From positions 4,546,001 through 4,610,000 of the forward strand of contig NZ_JAMZEC010000001.1 of NCBI RefSeq assembly GCF_024172185.1: DNA of 64,000 nt, in the 5' to 3' direction. The notes under the pieces are model-generated. The model ran no database searches. It was not told the origin of the DNA and was given only the letters and a program-made list of their open reading frames with translations. This document shows positions 41,863 through 50,539 of the stretch, one piece after another (the first letter of the stretch is position 1; every line of letters begins with the position of its first letter). The translations under genes and the position numbers were made by a program. This DNA is from Nonomuraea roseoviolacea subsp. carminata (lineage in GTDB: Bacteria; Actinomycetota; Actinomycetes; Streptosporangiales; Streptosporangiaceae).

Positions 41863-43050
41863 ATGAAGTCGGTTGACGCGCATCTGGCCGAGATCCTGGC
41901 CACCGTACGCCCGCTGGCGCCCCTGGAGCTGGAGCTCGAACGGGCGCTGGGCGCGACGCTGGCCGAGGAGGTGGTCGCGCCGGTGCCGCTGCCGCCGTTC
42001 GACAACTCGGCCATGGACGGTTACGCCGTGCGGGCCGCCGACATCGCCGAGGTGCCGGTCACGCTGCCGGTGATCGACGACGTGGCCGCGGGGTCCGACC
42101 AGCTACGGGCGGTCGGGCCCGGGCACGCCGTACGGATCATGACGGGCGCGCCCGTGCCCGCCGGCGCCGACACCGTCGTGCCGGTGGAGTGGACCGACGG
42201 CGGCACGGTCACGGTCACGATCGGGCGCACGGCCCCCGAGGGCAACGCGATCCGCCGGGTCGGCGAGGACGTGAACGCCGGCGAGGTCGTCCTGGAGCCG
42301 GGCACCGTGATCGGCCCCGCCCAGCTCGGCATCATCGCGGGGGTGGGCCGCCGGCGCGTGCTGGCACGTCCGCTGCCGCGGGTCGTCGTGCTGTCCACGG
42401 GCGCGGAGCTGGCCGAGCCGGGCACCCAGCTCCAGCCCGGCCAGATCTGGGACTCCAACAGCTTCACCCTCACCGCCGCGGTACGCGCCGCCGGCGGCGA
42501 GGGCTTCCGGGCGCCCACCGTGGGCGACGACCCGGGGGCGTTCCTCGACCAGCTCGACGCGCAGCTCCTGCGCGCCGACGCCGTCATCACCAGCGGCGGC
42601 GTGTCCATGGGCGCGTACGAGCCGGTCAAGGAGGCCCTCTCGCCGCTGGGCACGGTCCGGTTCGAGAAGGTCGCGATGCAGCCGGGCATGCCGCAGGGGT
42701 TCGGCGTCGTGGGCGAGGACCAGGTGCCGATCTTCGCGCTGCCCGGCAATCCGGTCTCGTCGTTCGTGTCGTTCATGCTGTTCGTACGGCCGGCGTTGCT
42801 GAAGATGCGCGGCCTGGAGGCCGGGCCGCCCAGAACCCAGACCGCGTACGTCGTCGGCCCGCTGAGGTCGCCGGCGGGACGGCGCTCGTTCCTGCGCGGC
42901 GTGCTCGACGAGGACGGCACCGTGACGCCGGTCCGCGGCCAGGGATCGCACCAGCTCGCGGCGCTGGCCACGGCGAACGCGCTCATCGTGGTGCCCGAGG
43001 ACGTGACGGAGGTGCCGGCGGGCACGGCCGTCGAGGTGATCCCCCTTTGA
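41863..43050 (+). CDS. glp: Gephyrin-like molybdotransferase Glp (MoeA family)
   Basis: 395 residues from ATG 41863 after GCGGGGGG. The MoeA parts are present: PPFDNSAMDGYAV at 45-57, MTGAPVPAGADTVVPVE near residue 92, and the MPT-binding region SGGVSMGAYEPV near residue 246, ALPGNPVSSFVSF near residue 292. MoeA inserts molybdenum into molybdopterin. The actinobacterial copy next to galU and a sepX/glpR gene is the version (Glp) that in corynebacteria binds FtsZ and a membrane receptor, so it probably acts in division as well. Confidence 0.92.
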   Translation: MKSVDAHLAEILATVRPLAPLELELERALGATLAEEVVAPVPLPPFDNSAMDGYAVRAADIAEVPVTLPVIDDVAAGSDQLRAVGPGHAVRIMTGAPVPAGADTVVPVEWTDGGTVTVTIGRTAPEGNAIRRVGEDVNAGEVVLEPGTVIGPAQLGIIAGVGRRRVLARPLPRVVVLSTGAELAEPGTQLQPGQIWDSNSFTLTAAVRAAGGEGFRAPTVGDDPGAFLDQLDAQLLRADAVITSGGVSMGAYEPVKEALSPLGTVRFEKVAMQPGMPQGFGVVGEDQVPIFALPGNPVSSFVSFMLFVRPALLKMRGLEAGPPRTQTAYVVGPLRSPAGRRSFLRGVLDEDGTVTPVRGQGSHQLAALATANALIVVPEDVTEVPAGTAVEVIPL

Positions 43051-43067
43051 GCCTTTGAGAAGGTGAA

Positions 43068-43544
43068 GTGTTGGCGAGTGAGTTCACGCACCTGGACGAG
43101 ACGGGTGCGGCACGCATGGTGGACGTGTCCGGCAAGGACGTCGGGGCGCGCGCGGCCGTGGCCACGGGACGCGTGCTGCTGTCGGCGGAGGCCGTGGCGC
43201 TGCTGCGGTCGGGCGAGGTGCCCAAGGGGGACGCGCTGGGCGTGGCGCGCATCGCCGGCATCATGGGGGCGAAGCGGACACCCGATCTCATCCCGCTCTG
43301 CCACCCGATCGCGCTGCACGGCGTGAAGGTGACGCTCGACGTCGAGGACCAGGGCGTCGCGATCACCTGCCGGGTGAAGACCGCCGACCGTACCGGCGTG
43401 GAGATGGAGGCGCTGACCGCGGTGTCGGTCGCCGCGCTGGCGCTGATCGACATGGTGAAGGCGGTGGATCCGGCCGCGGCGATCACCGACGTGCGGGTGG
43501 AGGAGAAGACGGGCGGCAAGACCGGTCACTGGACCCGGCCGTGA
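43068..43544 (+). CDS. moaC: Cyclic pyranopterin monophosphate synthase
   Basis: 158 residues from a GTG with GAAGGTGA upstream. Motifs include FTHLDETGAARMVDVSGKD, IMGAKRTPDLIPLCHPIALH (active-site Lys and His) and DRTGVEMEALTAVSVAALAL. It makes cyclic pyranopterin monophosphate in molybdenum cofactor synthesis. It overlaps the next gene (GTGA). Confidence 0.95.
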   Translation: MLASEFTHLDETGAARMVDVSGKDVGARAAVATGRVLLSAEAVALLRSGEVPKGDALGVARIAGIMGAKRTPDLIPLCHPIALHGVKVTLDVEDQGVAITCRVKTADRTGVEMEALTAVSVAALALIDMVKAVDPAAAITDVRVEEKTGGKTGHWTRP

Positions 43545-44047
43545 CGCGCGCGCTGGTCGTCACGGTGTCGAACCGGGCTTCCGCCGGGGTGTACGAGGAC
43601 CGGTCGGGGCCGCTGCTGGTGTCCCTGCTGGAGGAGAAGGCCGGGTGCGCCGTGGACGGGCCCGTGGTGGTGCCGGACGGCGAGCCCGTGGAACGGGCGC
43701 TGCGTGACGGGGTGGCGGCGTCGTACGACGTGATCGTGACGACGGGCGGGACGGGACTGACGCCCACCGACCTCACGCCGGAGATGACCGCCCGAGTGAT
43801 TTCTCGGGAAATTCCCGGCATAGCCGAGGCGATCAGGCAGGCGAACCGCGACAAAGTTCCCACCTCGATTCTGTCCCGCGGCCTTGCCGGCCAGGCCGGA
43901 CGTACGCTGATCGTCAATCTCCCCGGCTCCACCGGAGGCGTGCGCGACGGCGTCGCCGTCCTCGCTCCCGTTCTCCGCCACGCGGTGGAGCAGATCAACG
44001 GCGGCGATCACCCCCGCTCTGACAGCGATCACCCGCGCTCACTCTGA
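43541..44047 (+). CDS. mog: MogA/MoaB-family molybdopterin adenylyltransferase
   Basis: 168 residues. The fold is shown by VTTGGTGLTPTDLTPEMT near residue 65, the GGTG loop binding molybdopterin, and LPGSTGGVRDG near residue 128. It adenylates molybdopterin before metal insertion by MoeA. It is coupled to moaC by a four-base overlap. Confidence 0.93.
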   Translation: MTRALVVTVSNRASAGVYEDRSGPLLVSLLEEKAGCAVDGPVVVPDGEPVERALRDGVAASYDVIVTTGGTGLTPTDLTPEMTARVISREIPGIAEAIRQANRDKVPTSILSRGLAGQAGRTLIVNLPGSTGGVRDGVAVLAPVLRHAVEQINGGDHPRSDSDHPRSL

Positions 44048-44087
44048 TCCGTGGCGGCGGCGTCCCTGATGGGGGGATGATGAGGGG

Positions 44088-44732
44088 GTGGATCGACTTC
44101 GTGGCTGGCCGGCGACCCTGGAAGAGGGGCCCGTGGGCCTCCGGCCGCTGCGGCTGGCCGATGTGCGCGTGTGGCGTGACACGCGGGTGCGCAACGCCGA
44201 CTGGCTGCGTCCCTGGGAGCCCAGCAACCCGGAGACGCCGCTGTTCCGTACCGGTCTGGGCCCGTACGTCTCCATGGTCGGCACCCTCCGCCGCGAGGCC
44301 AGACAGGGCCTGGCGCTACCGTGGGTGATCACGTACGGTGGCCGGTTCGCCGGACAGCTGACCGTCGGCGCGATCGTCTGGGGCTCGGCCCGCTCGGCCC
44401 AGGTGGGGTACTGGATCGACGGCGCCCTCGCCGGCCAGGGCATCACGCCCACGGCGCTGGCCATGGCCGTCGACCACTGCTTCTTCACCACCGGCCTGCA
44501 CCGCCTGGAGGCCAACATCCGCCCCGAGAACCAGGCCAGCCGCAGGGTGGTTGAGAAGCTCGGATTCCGGGAAGAAGGCATTCGTCGCCGCCAGCTCCAC
44601 ATCGACGGAGCCTGGCGCGACCACATCTGTTACGCGTTGACCGTCGAGGACTGTCCCGGCGGCCTGCTCGTGCAGTGGCGGCGCGCTCGCGAGTCGGCCT
44701 CTCACGGCGGGTCTCCGGTAGAAGAGGTTTGA
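44088..44732 (+). CDS. GNAT acetyltransferase, RimJ/RimL type
   Basis: 214 residues from a GTG. GNAT segments: VGLRPLRLADVRVWRDTR, the acetyl-CoA region QVGYWIDGALAGQGITPTAL, then RLEANIRPENQASRRVVEKL. The family modifies protein N-termini such as ribosomal proteins or small molecules. It sits in the block before sepX, as in other actinomycetes; the substrate is unknown. Confidence 0.9.
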   Translation: MDRLRGWPATLEEGPVGLRPLRLADVRVWRDTRVRNADWLRPWEPSNPETPLFRTGLGPYVSMVGTLRREARQGLALPWVITYGGRFAGQLTVGAIVWGSARSAQVGYWIDGALAGQGITPTALAMAVDHCFFTTGLHRLEANIRPENQASRRVVEKLGFREEGIRRRQLHIDGAWRDHICYALTVEDCPGGLLVQWRRARESASHGGSPVEEV

Positions 44733-44856
44733 CGATCTCGCGACACACCGCACCGAATGCTCGTCAATCAGTGACACGCGGTCTTACGGTGCGTGACGTG
44801 AGCACATCGAAGACGCCGACGACACACGGGTGTCTTCGTCGTGCCCGGAGGTGGCC

Positions 44857-45519
44857 GTGAGCAGCGTCCTCCTCTACCTCGCCATCGTCGTCATGTGGCT
44901 GTGCGTGCTCGTGCCCATGTGGCTGCGCCGCGACAAGACCAATCTGGCCGAACTGGCGGAGCTCGAAGAGTACTACACCGGCGAGCACCAGTTGCCCGAT
45001 CTGGAGCGTTTGGAGGCGCAGGAGGGTGGCGCCTCGGGTGCCGGCCTGGGCGCCGGTTCGGGGGCCGGTTTGGTGGCCGGCTTGGGGGCCGGTTTCGCCC
45101 CGCCGCCCGGTGCGGTGGAGGGCGAGCGGGTGGACCCGCGCCAGTTCCGCGCCAAGCGCCGTGCCATCATCGTCGCCCGTCGCCGCCGGCTGCTCTTCTT
45201 CACCGGGCTGCTGGTGATCGCCTCGGTGGTGACGGCCGCGGTCAAGATGATGCCGTGGTGGGGCGTCGCGCCGTCGGTGGTCATCTCGCTGTCGTACATG
45301 GGGTTCCTGCGCATCGCCGTACAGGTGGACCGGGAACGGCGCGAGCGCGCCGACCGGGCCCGCGCGGAACGCGCCCGCCGCCTCCGCGAGCAGCGCGAAC
45401 GCGCTGCCCGTATGGCGGCCGAACAGGACCGGGCGGAGATCATCGACCTGTCGGCGCGGCAGGAGGATGTCCTGTTCGACCAGTACGCGGAGCCGCCGCG
45501 GCGCGCGGTGGGGGACTGA
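44857..45519 (+). CDS. sepX: SepX/GlpR-like membrane division protein
   Basis: 221 residues from the GTG at 44857, chosen for GGAGGTG directly upstream. One TM helix at residues 1-23 (SSVLLYLAIVVMWLCVLVPM), then a charged segment, a Gly/Ala-rich repeat (GAGLGAGSGAGLVAGLGAG), two more TM helices near residues 113-152, and a long basic coiled coil. This matches SepX of Streptomyces and GlpR of Corynebacterium, the membrane receptor of Glp at the division site. Synteny with glp agrees. The Gly-rich repeat looks lineage specific. Confidence 0.85.
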   Translation: MSSVLLYLAIVVMWLCVLVPMWLRRDKTNLAELAELEEYYTGEHQLPDLERLEAQEGGASGAGLGAGSGAGLVAGLGAGFAPPPGAVEGERVDPRQFRAKRRAIIVARRRRLLFFTGLLVIASVVTAAVKMMPWWGVAPSVVISLSYMGFLRIAVQVDRERRERADRARAERARRLREQRERAARMAAEQDRAEIIDLSARQEDVLFDQYAEPPRRAVGD

Positions 45520-45586
45520 GTCGGGGTGTGGGGACGGAGGATGGCGCGAGGACCTCTGAAGGTTTGCTAATCTGGTCGAGGTTCCT

Positions 45587-45660
45587 GGGGATGTAGCGCA
45601 GTCCGGTAGCGCACTTCGTTCGCATCGAAGGGGTCAGGGGTTCGAATCCCCTCATCTCCA
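45587..45660 (+). tRNA. tRNA-Ala (anticodon CGC)
   Basis: Cloverleaf with acceptor GGGGATG pairing CATCTCC (one G-U), anticodon stem CTTCG/CGAAG around TTCGCAT with CGC at 45621-45623, and T arm GGGG-TTCGAAT-CCCC. CCA is not encoded. Confidence 0.95.
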
Positions 45661-45700
45661 CCGCGGGCCGTTCTTGAAACGGCTGGACTGAAGTTGACGG

Positions 45701-45733
45701 GATCCCGTCTGATCATCGCGATCAGACGGGATC
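45701..45733 (+). terminator. Hairpin terminator after tRNA-Ala
   Basis: A perfect 14-bp stem (GATCCCGTCTGATC with its complement) and a 5-base loop ATCGC, followed by TTGTCGTTT. It would end the tRNA transcript. Confidence 0.85.
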
Positions 45734-46110
45734 TTGTCGTTTCAGGGGTTTCCGAATCGGGTTCGTCCTGATTTGGGAGCTGCGGAGCGGGTGTCCAGGA
45801 AGGCCCGGGTGGTGTCCGGCCGCTGGTCGAGGTCAATGTTTGCGTCGCTGGGCATGCCGACGCCGACTCCGGGCTGGGTGCTGCGACAAGGTGATCTGAA
45901 CTGCGGGTTATGGGGCCGGTGGCGGCCGGCTCCGGCCCGGGAGCGGTGTGTGGCCGATGTGCTCTGCGGGGAGCTCGAGGACGTCGGCGGGTGTGTTGGG
46001 CTCATTTCTCGCTGCGCTCGCCCCGTCGACGCGCGGCGGGTGGTCATGACGGGACCACCGAACACCCGGCGAGTTGTTCTCGGTGCTCTTCGCGCTGGGA
46101 GAATCCCGGG
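45734..46110. other. Gene-free stretch before the ATP-grasp gene
   Basis: About 375 bp. Frames on both strands here look like chance. The promoter of the following gene is expected in it; no repeat noted. Confidence 0.4.
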
Positions 46111-46908
46111 GTGACCACACGTCGAGCGTTCATGCTGCCGCCGCGCGCGACCACGACGGGACAGCTTCTGGCAGAGGCGGCTGTGTGGCGGGGCCTGGAC
46201 GTGCGCACCCTGCCCGGACCTCCGATCCCTGCCGACCTGAAGGGGCGCGCCCACCTCTATGGCGGCGAACGCTTCGCCGAGGCGGTGGCGTCCGCGCTGG
46301 ACATGGCGTTGTTGGATCCGCCTCTCGATCTGCTTGCGGCCCTGCCTGAGTACTTCACCGGCAGGCATATCGAGCTGATCACTCTGGGGCAGGCTCGGCA
46401 GCACCGCGTCCCTCGCTTCGTCAAGCCGGCCGCCGGGAAGCTTTTTCCGGCTGGAGTGCGTCCGGACGGCGCCGCTCTGCCATCGGACCTTCCCGCCGAA
46501 CTTCCCGTGTTGTCCGCCGAACCGGTCGCATTCGCTGAGGAGTACCGGCTCCACATCCTGGATGGCGAGGTGCGCGCCGCGAGCCGCTACGCCGTTTTCG
46601 GGGTTCTCGACAGCGCACCGCTGCCGCTCCGGCATCCCGCGCTCGGCTTCGGCGCTGAGCTGGTCAACCACCTGGCGACCGGGCTGCCGAGCGCTGTCGT
46701 GGTCGATGTCGGAATCCTCTCTGACAGCGGCCGGTTCGCGGTCGTTGAGGCCAATGAGGCATGGTTCAGCAACGCCTACGCTGCGGACGCCGAGCGTGTC
46801 CTGGACGTCGTCCTGCGGGCGGCGGGACCTGCGCACGAAATGCGGAACACCGATCGGCTGTTCGTGCGAAGCACGTCGGCCCGGTCGGCCGGCATGCCCG
46901 AATTGTGA
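46111..46908 (+). CDS. ATP-grasp domain protein (R2K_3-like)
   Basis: 265 residues from the GTG at 46111 after GGGAGAA; longer frames start within non-coding sequence. It resembles the ATP-grasp family with DUF4343/R2K_3: VKPAAGKLFPAG, then EPVAFAEEYRLHILDGEVRA, and VVVDVGILSDSGRFAVVEANEAWF with the C-terminal acidic Mg site. Such enzymes ligate peptides or modify small molecules and are often single genes in actinomycetes. Substrate unknown. Confidence 0.82.
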   Translation: MTTRRAFMLPPRATTTGQLLAEAAVWRGLDVRTLPGPPIPADLKGRAHLYGGERFAEAVASALDMALLDPPLDLLAALPEYFTGRHIELITLGQARQHRVPRFVKPAAGKLFPAGVRPDGAALPSDLPAELPVLSAEPVAFAEEYRLHILDGEVRAASRYAVFGVLDSAPLPLRHPALGFGAELVNHLATGLPSAVVVDVGILSDSGRFAVVEANEAWFSNAYAADAERVLDVVLRAAGPAHEMRNTDRLFVRSTSARSAGMPEL

Positions 46909-47355
46909 CAACCCTGGACCAGGGTGCCGACGCGACGCGTTCCTGTATCGAAGCCGAGACACTGGGTAGGAGTTCCGTATACGACGTCGGTTACGGCCGG
47001 CAGGGCGGCCCCGCGAGGGGCCGCATTTTTATGACCGAGCCGCGGGTGCCGCCGCGACGCGACGAGGGGACGTTGCTGCGATTGCGCTAACGTTCTGAGT
47101 AGGCAGTACTGCACGGGGACCGTGCCGTCCAGCAGATAACTGCCATTCTTTCCGGTTCCCGAGACGGCCTCTGACCAGGTCAGCGCAGCGAGACCACTGG
47201 GGAACCAATCCGGCGCCACACCGGACACCGCTATCCACAGCCGAAACCCCTGCCCCGCCTCCAGCGCCTGACCAGCCCTATCGGCCCCTTCCGGCGTACT
47301 TGATCTGCGCCCCTGGGAGGGCGAGCGTCCCGCAAACGATCGAGAAGCCGGGGAG
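46909..47355. other. Gene-free stretch
   Basis: A minus-strand frame with QGFRLWIAVSGVAPDWFPSG looks protein-like over about 60 residues (47100-47290), but it has no start signal and its other half is antisense to the ATP-grasp gene. It may be a relic of a gene. Nothing else is seen. Confidence 0.35.
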
Positions 47356-47652
47356 ATGCATGCCATCCTGTACGACCAATACCTCGAAGCAGAGGTGAAG
47401 GTTCCGCCGACGCCTCTGATCGTGGAATTCGTGGAGCGGCTCCTGCGGCGCTGGCCATAGGAGGGCGAGGTGGATGAGGATGGTGTCCCGTGTGCGGCAT
47501 CTCCGCTGATTACGGGGGCCGCAGGCCCCTACGTCTACGTCGCGATGGCGTGGAGCCGCGCGGAGGAGACCTCAGCGTACGCAGTCCAAGTTGCAGCCCA
47601 ACTCGGCCTGTACTATTTCGACCCTCAAGAAGATCGACTTCGAACCCCGTAG
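47356..47652 (+). pseudogene. Small gene interrupted by an in-frame TAG
   Basis: ATG 47356 opens a frame of 34 codons (MHAILYDQYLEAEVKVPPTP and on to LLRRWP), then TAG at 47458-47460. The same phase continues with EGEVDEDGVPCAASPLIT, then GPYVYVAMAWSRAEETSAYA and YYFDPQEDRLRTP to a normal stop. The full length of about 98 residues matches a small streptomycete family that ends in a FDPQ...RLRP-like segment and has no known role. A single amber codon separates the two halves. Confidence 0.65.
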
Positions 47653-47786
47653 CCGCCGTCGAGCCTCTGCGCCAAGGCGAGCGCCCCGTCCAACCTGGGA
47701 AGCGATCATGCCGATCTCGCGAAGCGATCTTCCAACCCCCTACTGCATCCCAGGTCAGCCCTACTCGTGAACATCCCACCCAGGTC

Positions 47787-47820
47787 AAAGGCCGCTTCCA
47801 GGGCATTGGAAGCGGCCTTT
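47787..47820 (+). terminator. Rho-independent terminator
   Basis: A perfect 14-bp stem (AAAGGCCGCTTCCA, loop GGGCAT, complement ending CCTTT) followed by T at 47821. One of the clearest terminators in the window. Confidence 0.85.
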
Positions 47821-47890
47821 TGCGTTGTTGGCGGGAGACCGTTCCGGTGACGCTGGTGTTGCGGTGCCCGACCAGGCGAGAGACGCCTCG

Positions 47891-48133
47891 ATGGGCCGCT
47901 GGGAGGCGGCGGCCGTGGTCACCCTCGGCACGATCCTCGGTCTGGTGATCGCGATGGGCACGCTGGTGCTGCTGCATCTGACGAGCGGCGGCTCGTACCT
48001 GCGCCCTGCCCCACAGTGGTGGCTCTTCTCGCTGGTCGCGGCGGGTGCGGCCGTGGCGAGGCTGGCGACCTCGGCGCCGCCCATGCGCCGGGCCGCGCCC
48101 GTACCCGGCCTGGAGGCAGCCAGGGCGGAGTGA
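47891..48133 (+). CDS. Small two-TM membrane protein
   Basis: 80 residues from ATG 47891; a longer frame begins at 47828 within terminator DNA and is unlikely. Two hydrophobic helices (AAAVVTLGTILGLVIAMGTLVLLHL and WWLFSLVAAGAAVARLA) flank a short loop. No family is recognised. Confidence 0.55.
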   Translation: MGRWEAAAVVTLGTILGLVIAMGTLVLLHLTSGGSYLRPAPQWWLFSLVAAGAAVARLATSAPPMRRAAPVPGLEAARAE

Positions 48134-48264
48134 GCCCCCACGTCCAGTGAGCGGCCGTCGCCTCGTTGAGGCGAGATGCCGACGGCTTCCAACGGTACGG
48201 GCGGCGACTCACAACGTGCACCTTTCGTCTCGCACTGCTGCCCTGCGGGATGCCGGCTAGGGGG

Positions 48265-48843
48265 TCATGGCCTGGTCAGCGGAATGAGCACCTCATCGAC
48301 GATGGAGGTGATCTCGCAGGAGTCCACGAGACCGCCCTCCCATGCCTGGAGGAGGATCAGGCGTGGTCCGACTGAGACGATGCGCGGGGTGAGGCTGCCG
48401 GGTGCGGCTTCGCCGCGGTCGACCGCCTGGCGCAGGACGGACAGCAGTACTTCCTGGTGCGGGCGGATCACCAGCCGGTGGACCTGCTCGAACAGCTCGG
48501 GATGGCGGTGGCGGTGGGCGATGAGCGGGAGCAGTGCGCGGCCGCGCGGCTCGTCGAGCGCCCGTACGAATTGCTCGAGCAGGGCGATCAGGTCATCGCG
48601 CAGTGTGCCCGTGCCGGGCGGCGCCGGCGGTTCGCCGAAGCCGGTCGCGGGGTCGCTCAGCGCGGCGAGGACGAGTTCGGCCGGGGTGGACCAGCGCCGG
48701 TACAAGGCCGCTTTCCCGGTCCCGGCCGCGGAGGCGATCTTGTCGAACGTCAGCTCCTCGAAGCTGCTCTCGGCCAGTTCGCTCAGGACGGCCTGGAAGA
48801 TCGCGGTGGTGAGGGCGTCTCCGCGGCGCCGGGTGGGACTCAT
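48265..48843 (-). CDS. TetR-family regulator
   Basis: 192 residues. The N-terminal HTH is TAIFQAVLSELAESSFEELTFDKIASAAGTGKAALYRRW. The C-terminal domain (residues 75-190) is the ligand-binding helical part. It is divergent from the amidohydrolase gene, and an inverted repeat between them is a good operator. Confidence 0.93.
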   Translation of the reverse strand: MSPTRRRGDALTTAIFQAVLSELAESSFEELTFDKIASAAGTGKAALYRRWSTPAELVLAALSDPATGFGEPPAPPGTGTLRDDLIALLEQFVRALDEPRGRALLPLIAHRHRHPELFEQVHRLVIRPHQEVLLSVLRQAVDRGEAAPGSLTPRIVSVGPRLILLQAWEGGLVDSCEITSIVDEVLIPLTRP

Positions 48844-48887
48844 GAGGACGGATTATCACGCACTTCGCCGTGCTAGCCTCCATTAGT

Positions 48888-48901
48888 GAACAAAGTTGTT
48901 C
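48888..48901. promoter_or_regulatory. TetR operator between divergent genes
   Basis: GAACAA-AG-TTGTTC, a perfect inverted repeat, in the 79-bp gap between the TetR and amidohydrolase starts. It would control both. Confidence 0.6.
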
Positions 48902-48922
48902 CCTATTTGAGGCGGGTGGCCC

Positions 48923-50035
48923 ATGTCCACTGACGGCAGGACAGCCTTGCGCAATGTGCGGGTCTTCGATGGCAAACGGCTCGGCGAGCCCCGTACCGTC
49001 GTCATCGACGGTGCGCTGATCGGCGACGATCCCGCAGGGGCGGAGGAGATCGACGCGGCTGGGGCGGCGCTGCTGCCCGGACTGATCGACGCGCATGTCC
49101 ACCTGCACGGCCCTGGGAACCTGGCCGCCCTGGCCGCCTGGGGAGTGACGACCGGGCTCGACATGGCCTGCTGGCCGGCGGAGCGGGTGGCCTCGTTGCG
49201 CGAGGCCGGGGGAGTGGCCGACTTCCGTACTGCTGGACTGCCCGCGATCGGGCCGGGCGGCCACCACGCTCGCATGCCGGGAATGCCGCCGGAAGCCGTC
49301 GTCCTGACGGCAGCCGATGCCCGGCGGCACGTCGAGGCGCGGGCGGCGGAGGGCGTCGACTACATCAAGGGCGTCGCCGAGGCTCCCGGCGAGGGCGGGC
49401 CGCCCGCGGACGCGCTGCGCGCGCTGGTGGAGGCGGCCCGCGAGTACGGGCTCAAGACGATCGTGCACGCCGCCACCCAGGGCGCCTACACGATGGCCGT
49501 GGAGTCGGGAGCGGAGTTCGTCACGCACACGCCGATCGCCGGCGGGGTCCGGGCGCAGGACGTGGCCGCGATGAGGAGCGCCGGCCAGAGGTCCATCCCG
49601 ACGATCACCATGATGGAGGCGTTGCTCACCGCCTTCATGACGTCCGGCCCGCCGCCTGGGCGGGCCGACCACCTGGGGGAGGTGCTGGGCGACGTCGGCC
49701 GTCTGCACCGGGCCGGTATTGAGATCCTCGCCGGGACGGACGCGAACGCCGAGCCGTCCGCGCCGCTGCCCGTGCCCCACGGCGAGAGCCTGCATCACGA
49801 ATTCGAGCTGATGGCGCGGGCCGGAATGACGCCGGTGGAGATCCTGCGCTCGGCGACCGTGCTGCCCGCCCGCGCCTTCGGCCTGGCCGACCGGGGCGCC
49901 GTCCGGCCGGGTATGCGGGCCGACCTGTTGCTGGTCAACGGCGACCCGACCCGGGACATCACGGCCACCCGCGACATCCGCGCCGTATGGTGCGCCGGTC
50001 ACCCCGTCACTCCGGCCGCCGCTCGCGAACCCTGA
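48923..50035 (+). CDS. Amidohydrolase (metal-dependent, imidazolonepropionase-like)
   Basis: 370 residues. The metal-dependent motif LLPGLIDAHVHLHG near residue 50-63 gives the HxH pair; VDYIKGVAE near residue 148 gives the lysine; TIVHAATQGAY near residue 177 gives another His, and the Asp is in ILAGTDANAEP near residue 270. It hydrolyses a small amide or ring substrate. It is controlled by the adjacent TetR gene. Substrate unknown. Confidence 0.9.
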   Translation: MSTDGRTALRNVRVFDGKRLGEPRTVVIDGALIGDDPAGAEEIDAAGAALLPGLIDAHVHLHGPGNLAALAAWGVTTGLDMACWPAERVASLREAGGVADFRTAGLPAIGPGGHHARMPGMPPEAVVLTAADARRHVEARAAEGVDYIKGVAEAPGEGGPPADALRALVEAAREYGLKTIVHAATQGAYTMAVESGAEFVTHTPIAGGVRAQDVAAMRSAGQRSIPTITMMEALLTAFMTSGPPPGRADHLGEVLGDVGRLHRAGIEILAGTDANAEPSAPLPVPHGESLHHEFELMARAGMTPVEILRSATVLPARAFGLADRGAVRPGMRADLLLVNGDPTRDITATRDIRAVWCAGHPVTPAAAREP

Positions 50036-50269
50036 ACCTGAGCGGCTGCACGAGCGGAGGTTCCCGCAACCGCGGCGGCGTCGAGCAGGTCGAGGCAGTA
50101 CCGCCACAGGCCGGCGACGGCCCCGCAGTCAACAACGGCGCTCGACGTACCGGTCGACCGCCGGCTCAAGGGCCGCGTCCACTACCGCCGCCACCGCTGG
50201 GCACTGGCCGACTTGCTGCCCACCCGCCTCGACGGGACAGATCGACCGGCTTCCTGGAGGCCACGTCAC
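50036..50269. other. Gene-free tail with a possible fragment
   Basis: Between the amidohydrolase and the MerR relic. A short frame reads PVDRRLKGRVHYRRHRWALA around 50140-50215 and looks like a broken coding piece, but cannot be named. Confidence 0.35.
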
Positions 50270-50430
50270 CGCTACTCATCTGAGCGATGCTCATGGTGGA
50301 CATGCCCGCGGCTGGGAATGTCTGAATCAACGCCACCCGCTGGACGTGATCGTCGTTGTAGCACCGCCGGCCATTATCACCGAAACCGCCACGCCCCATT
50401 GTTCGCGGAGGCGTGACGGTACGTGAAGAA
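50270..50430 (-). pseudogene. MerR regulator fragment
   Basis: On the minus strand the segment YNDDHVQRVALIQTFPAAGM, then STMSIAQM, matches the helix-turn-helix second half of MerR proteins. The first half of the HTH is broken or shifted in frame and there is no C-terminal domain, so this is a relic. Stops and frame changes flank it. Confidence 0.6.
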
Positions 50431-50539
50431 GTACACCGTCTCTCACCCGGTTCCCGCCGAAACCCGGTCGGAATGAGCACCGTCAACCACTGACCGCTCA
50501 CCCGGCGCGGATGCCGACGCCGGGCGGGTGGCTTGCTGC

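Noticed and set aside
45742..46962. 406-codon minus-strand frame around the ATP-grasp gene
   Set aside because: It is antisense to the ATP-grasp gene with unnatural composition.
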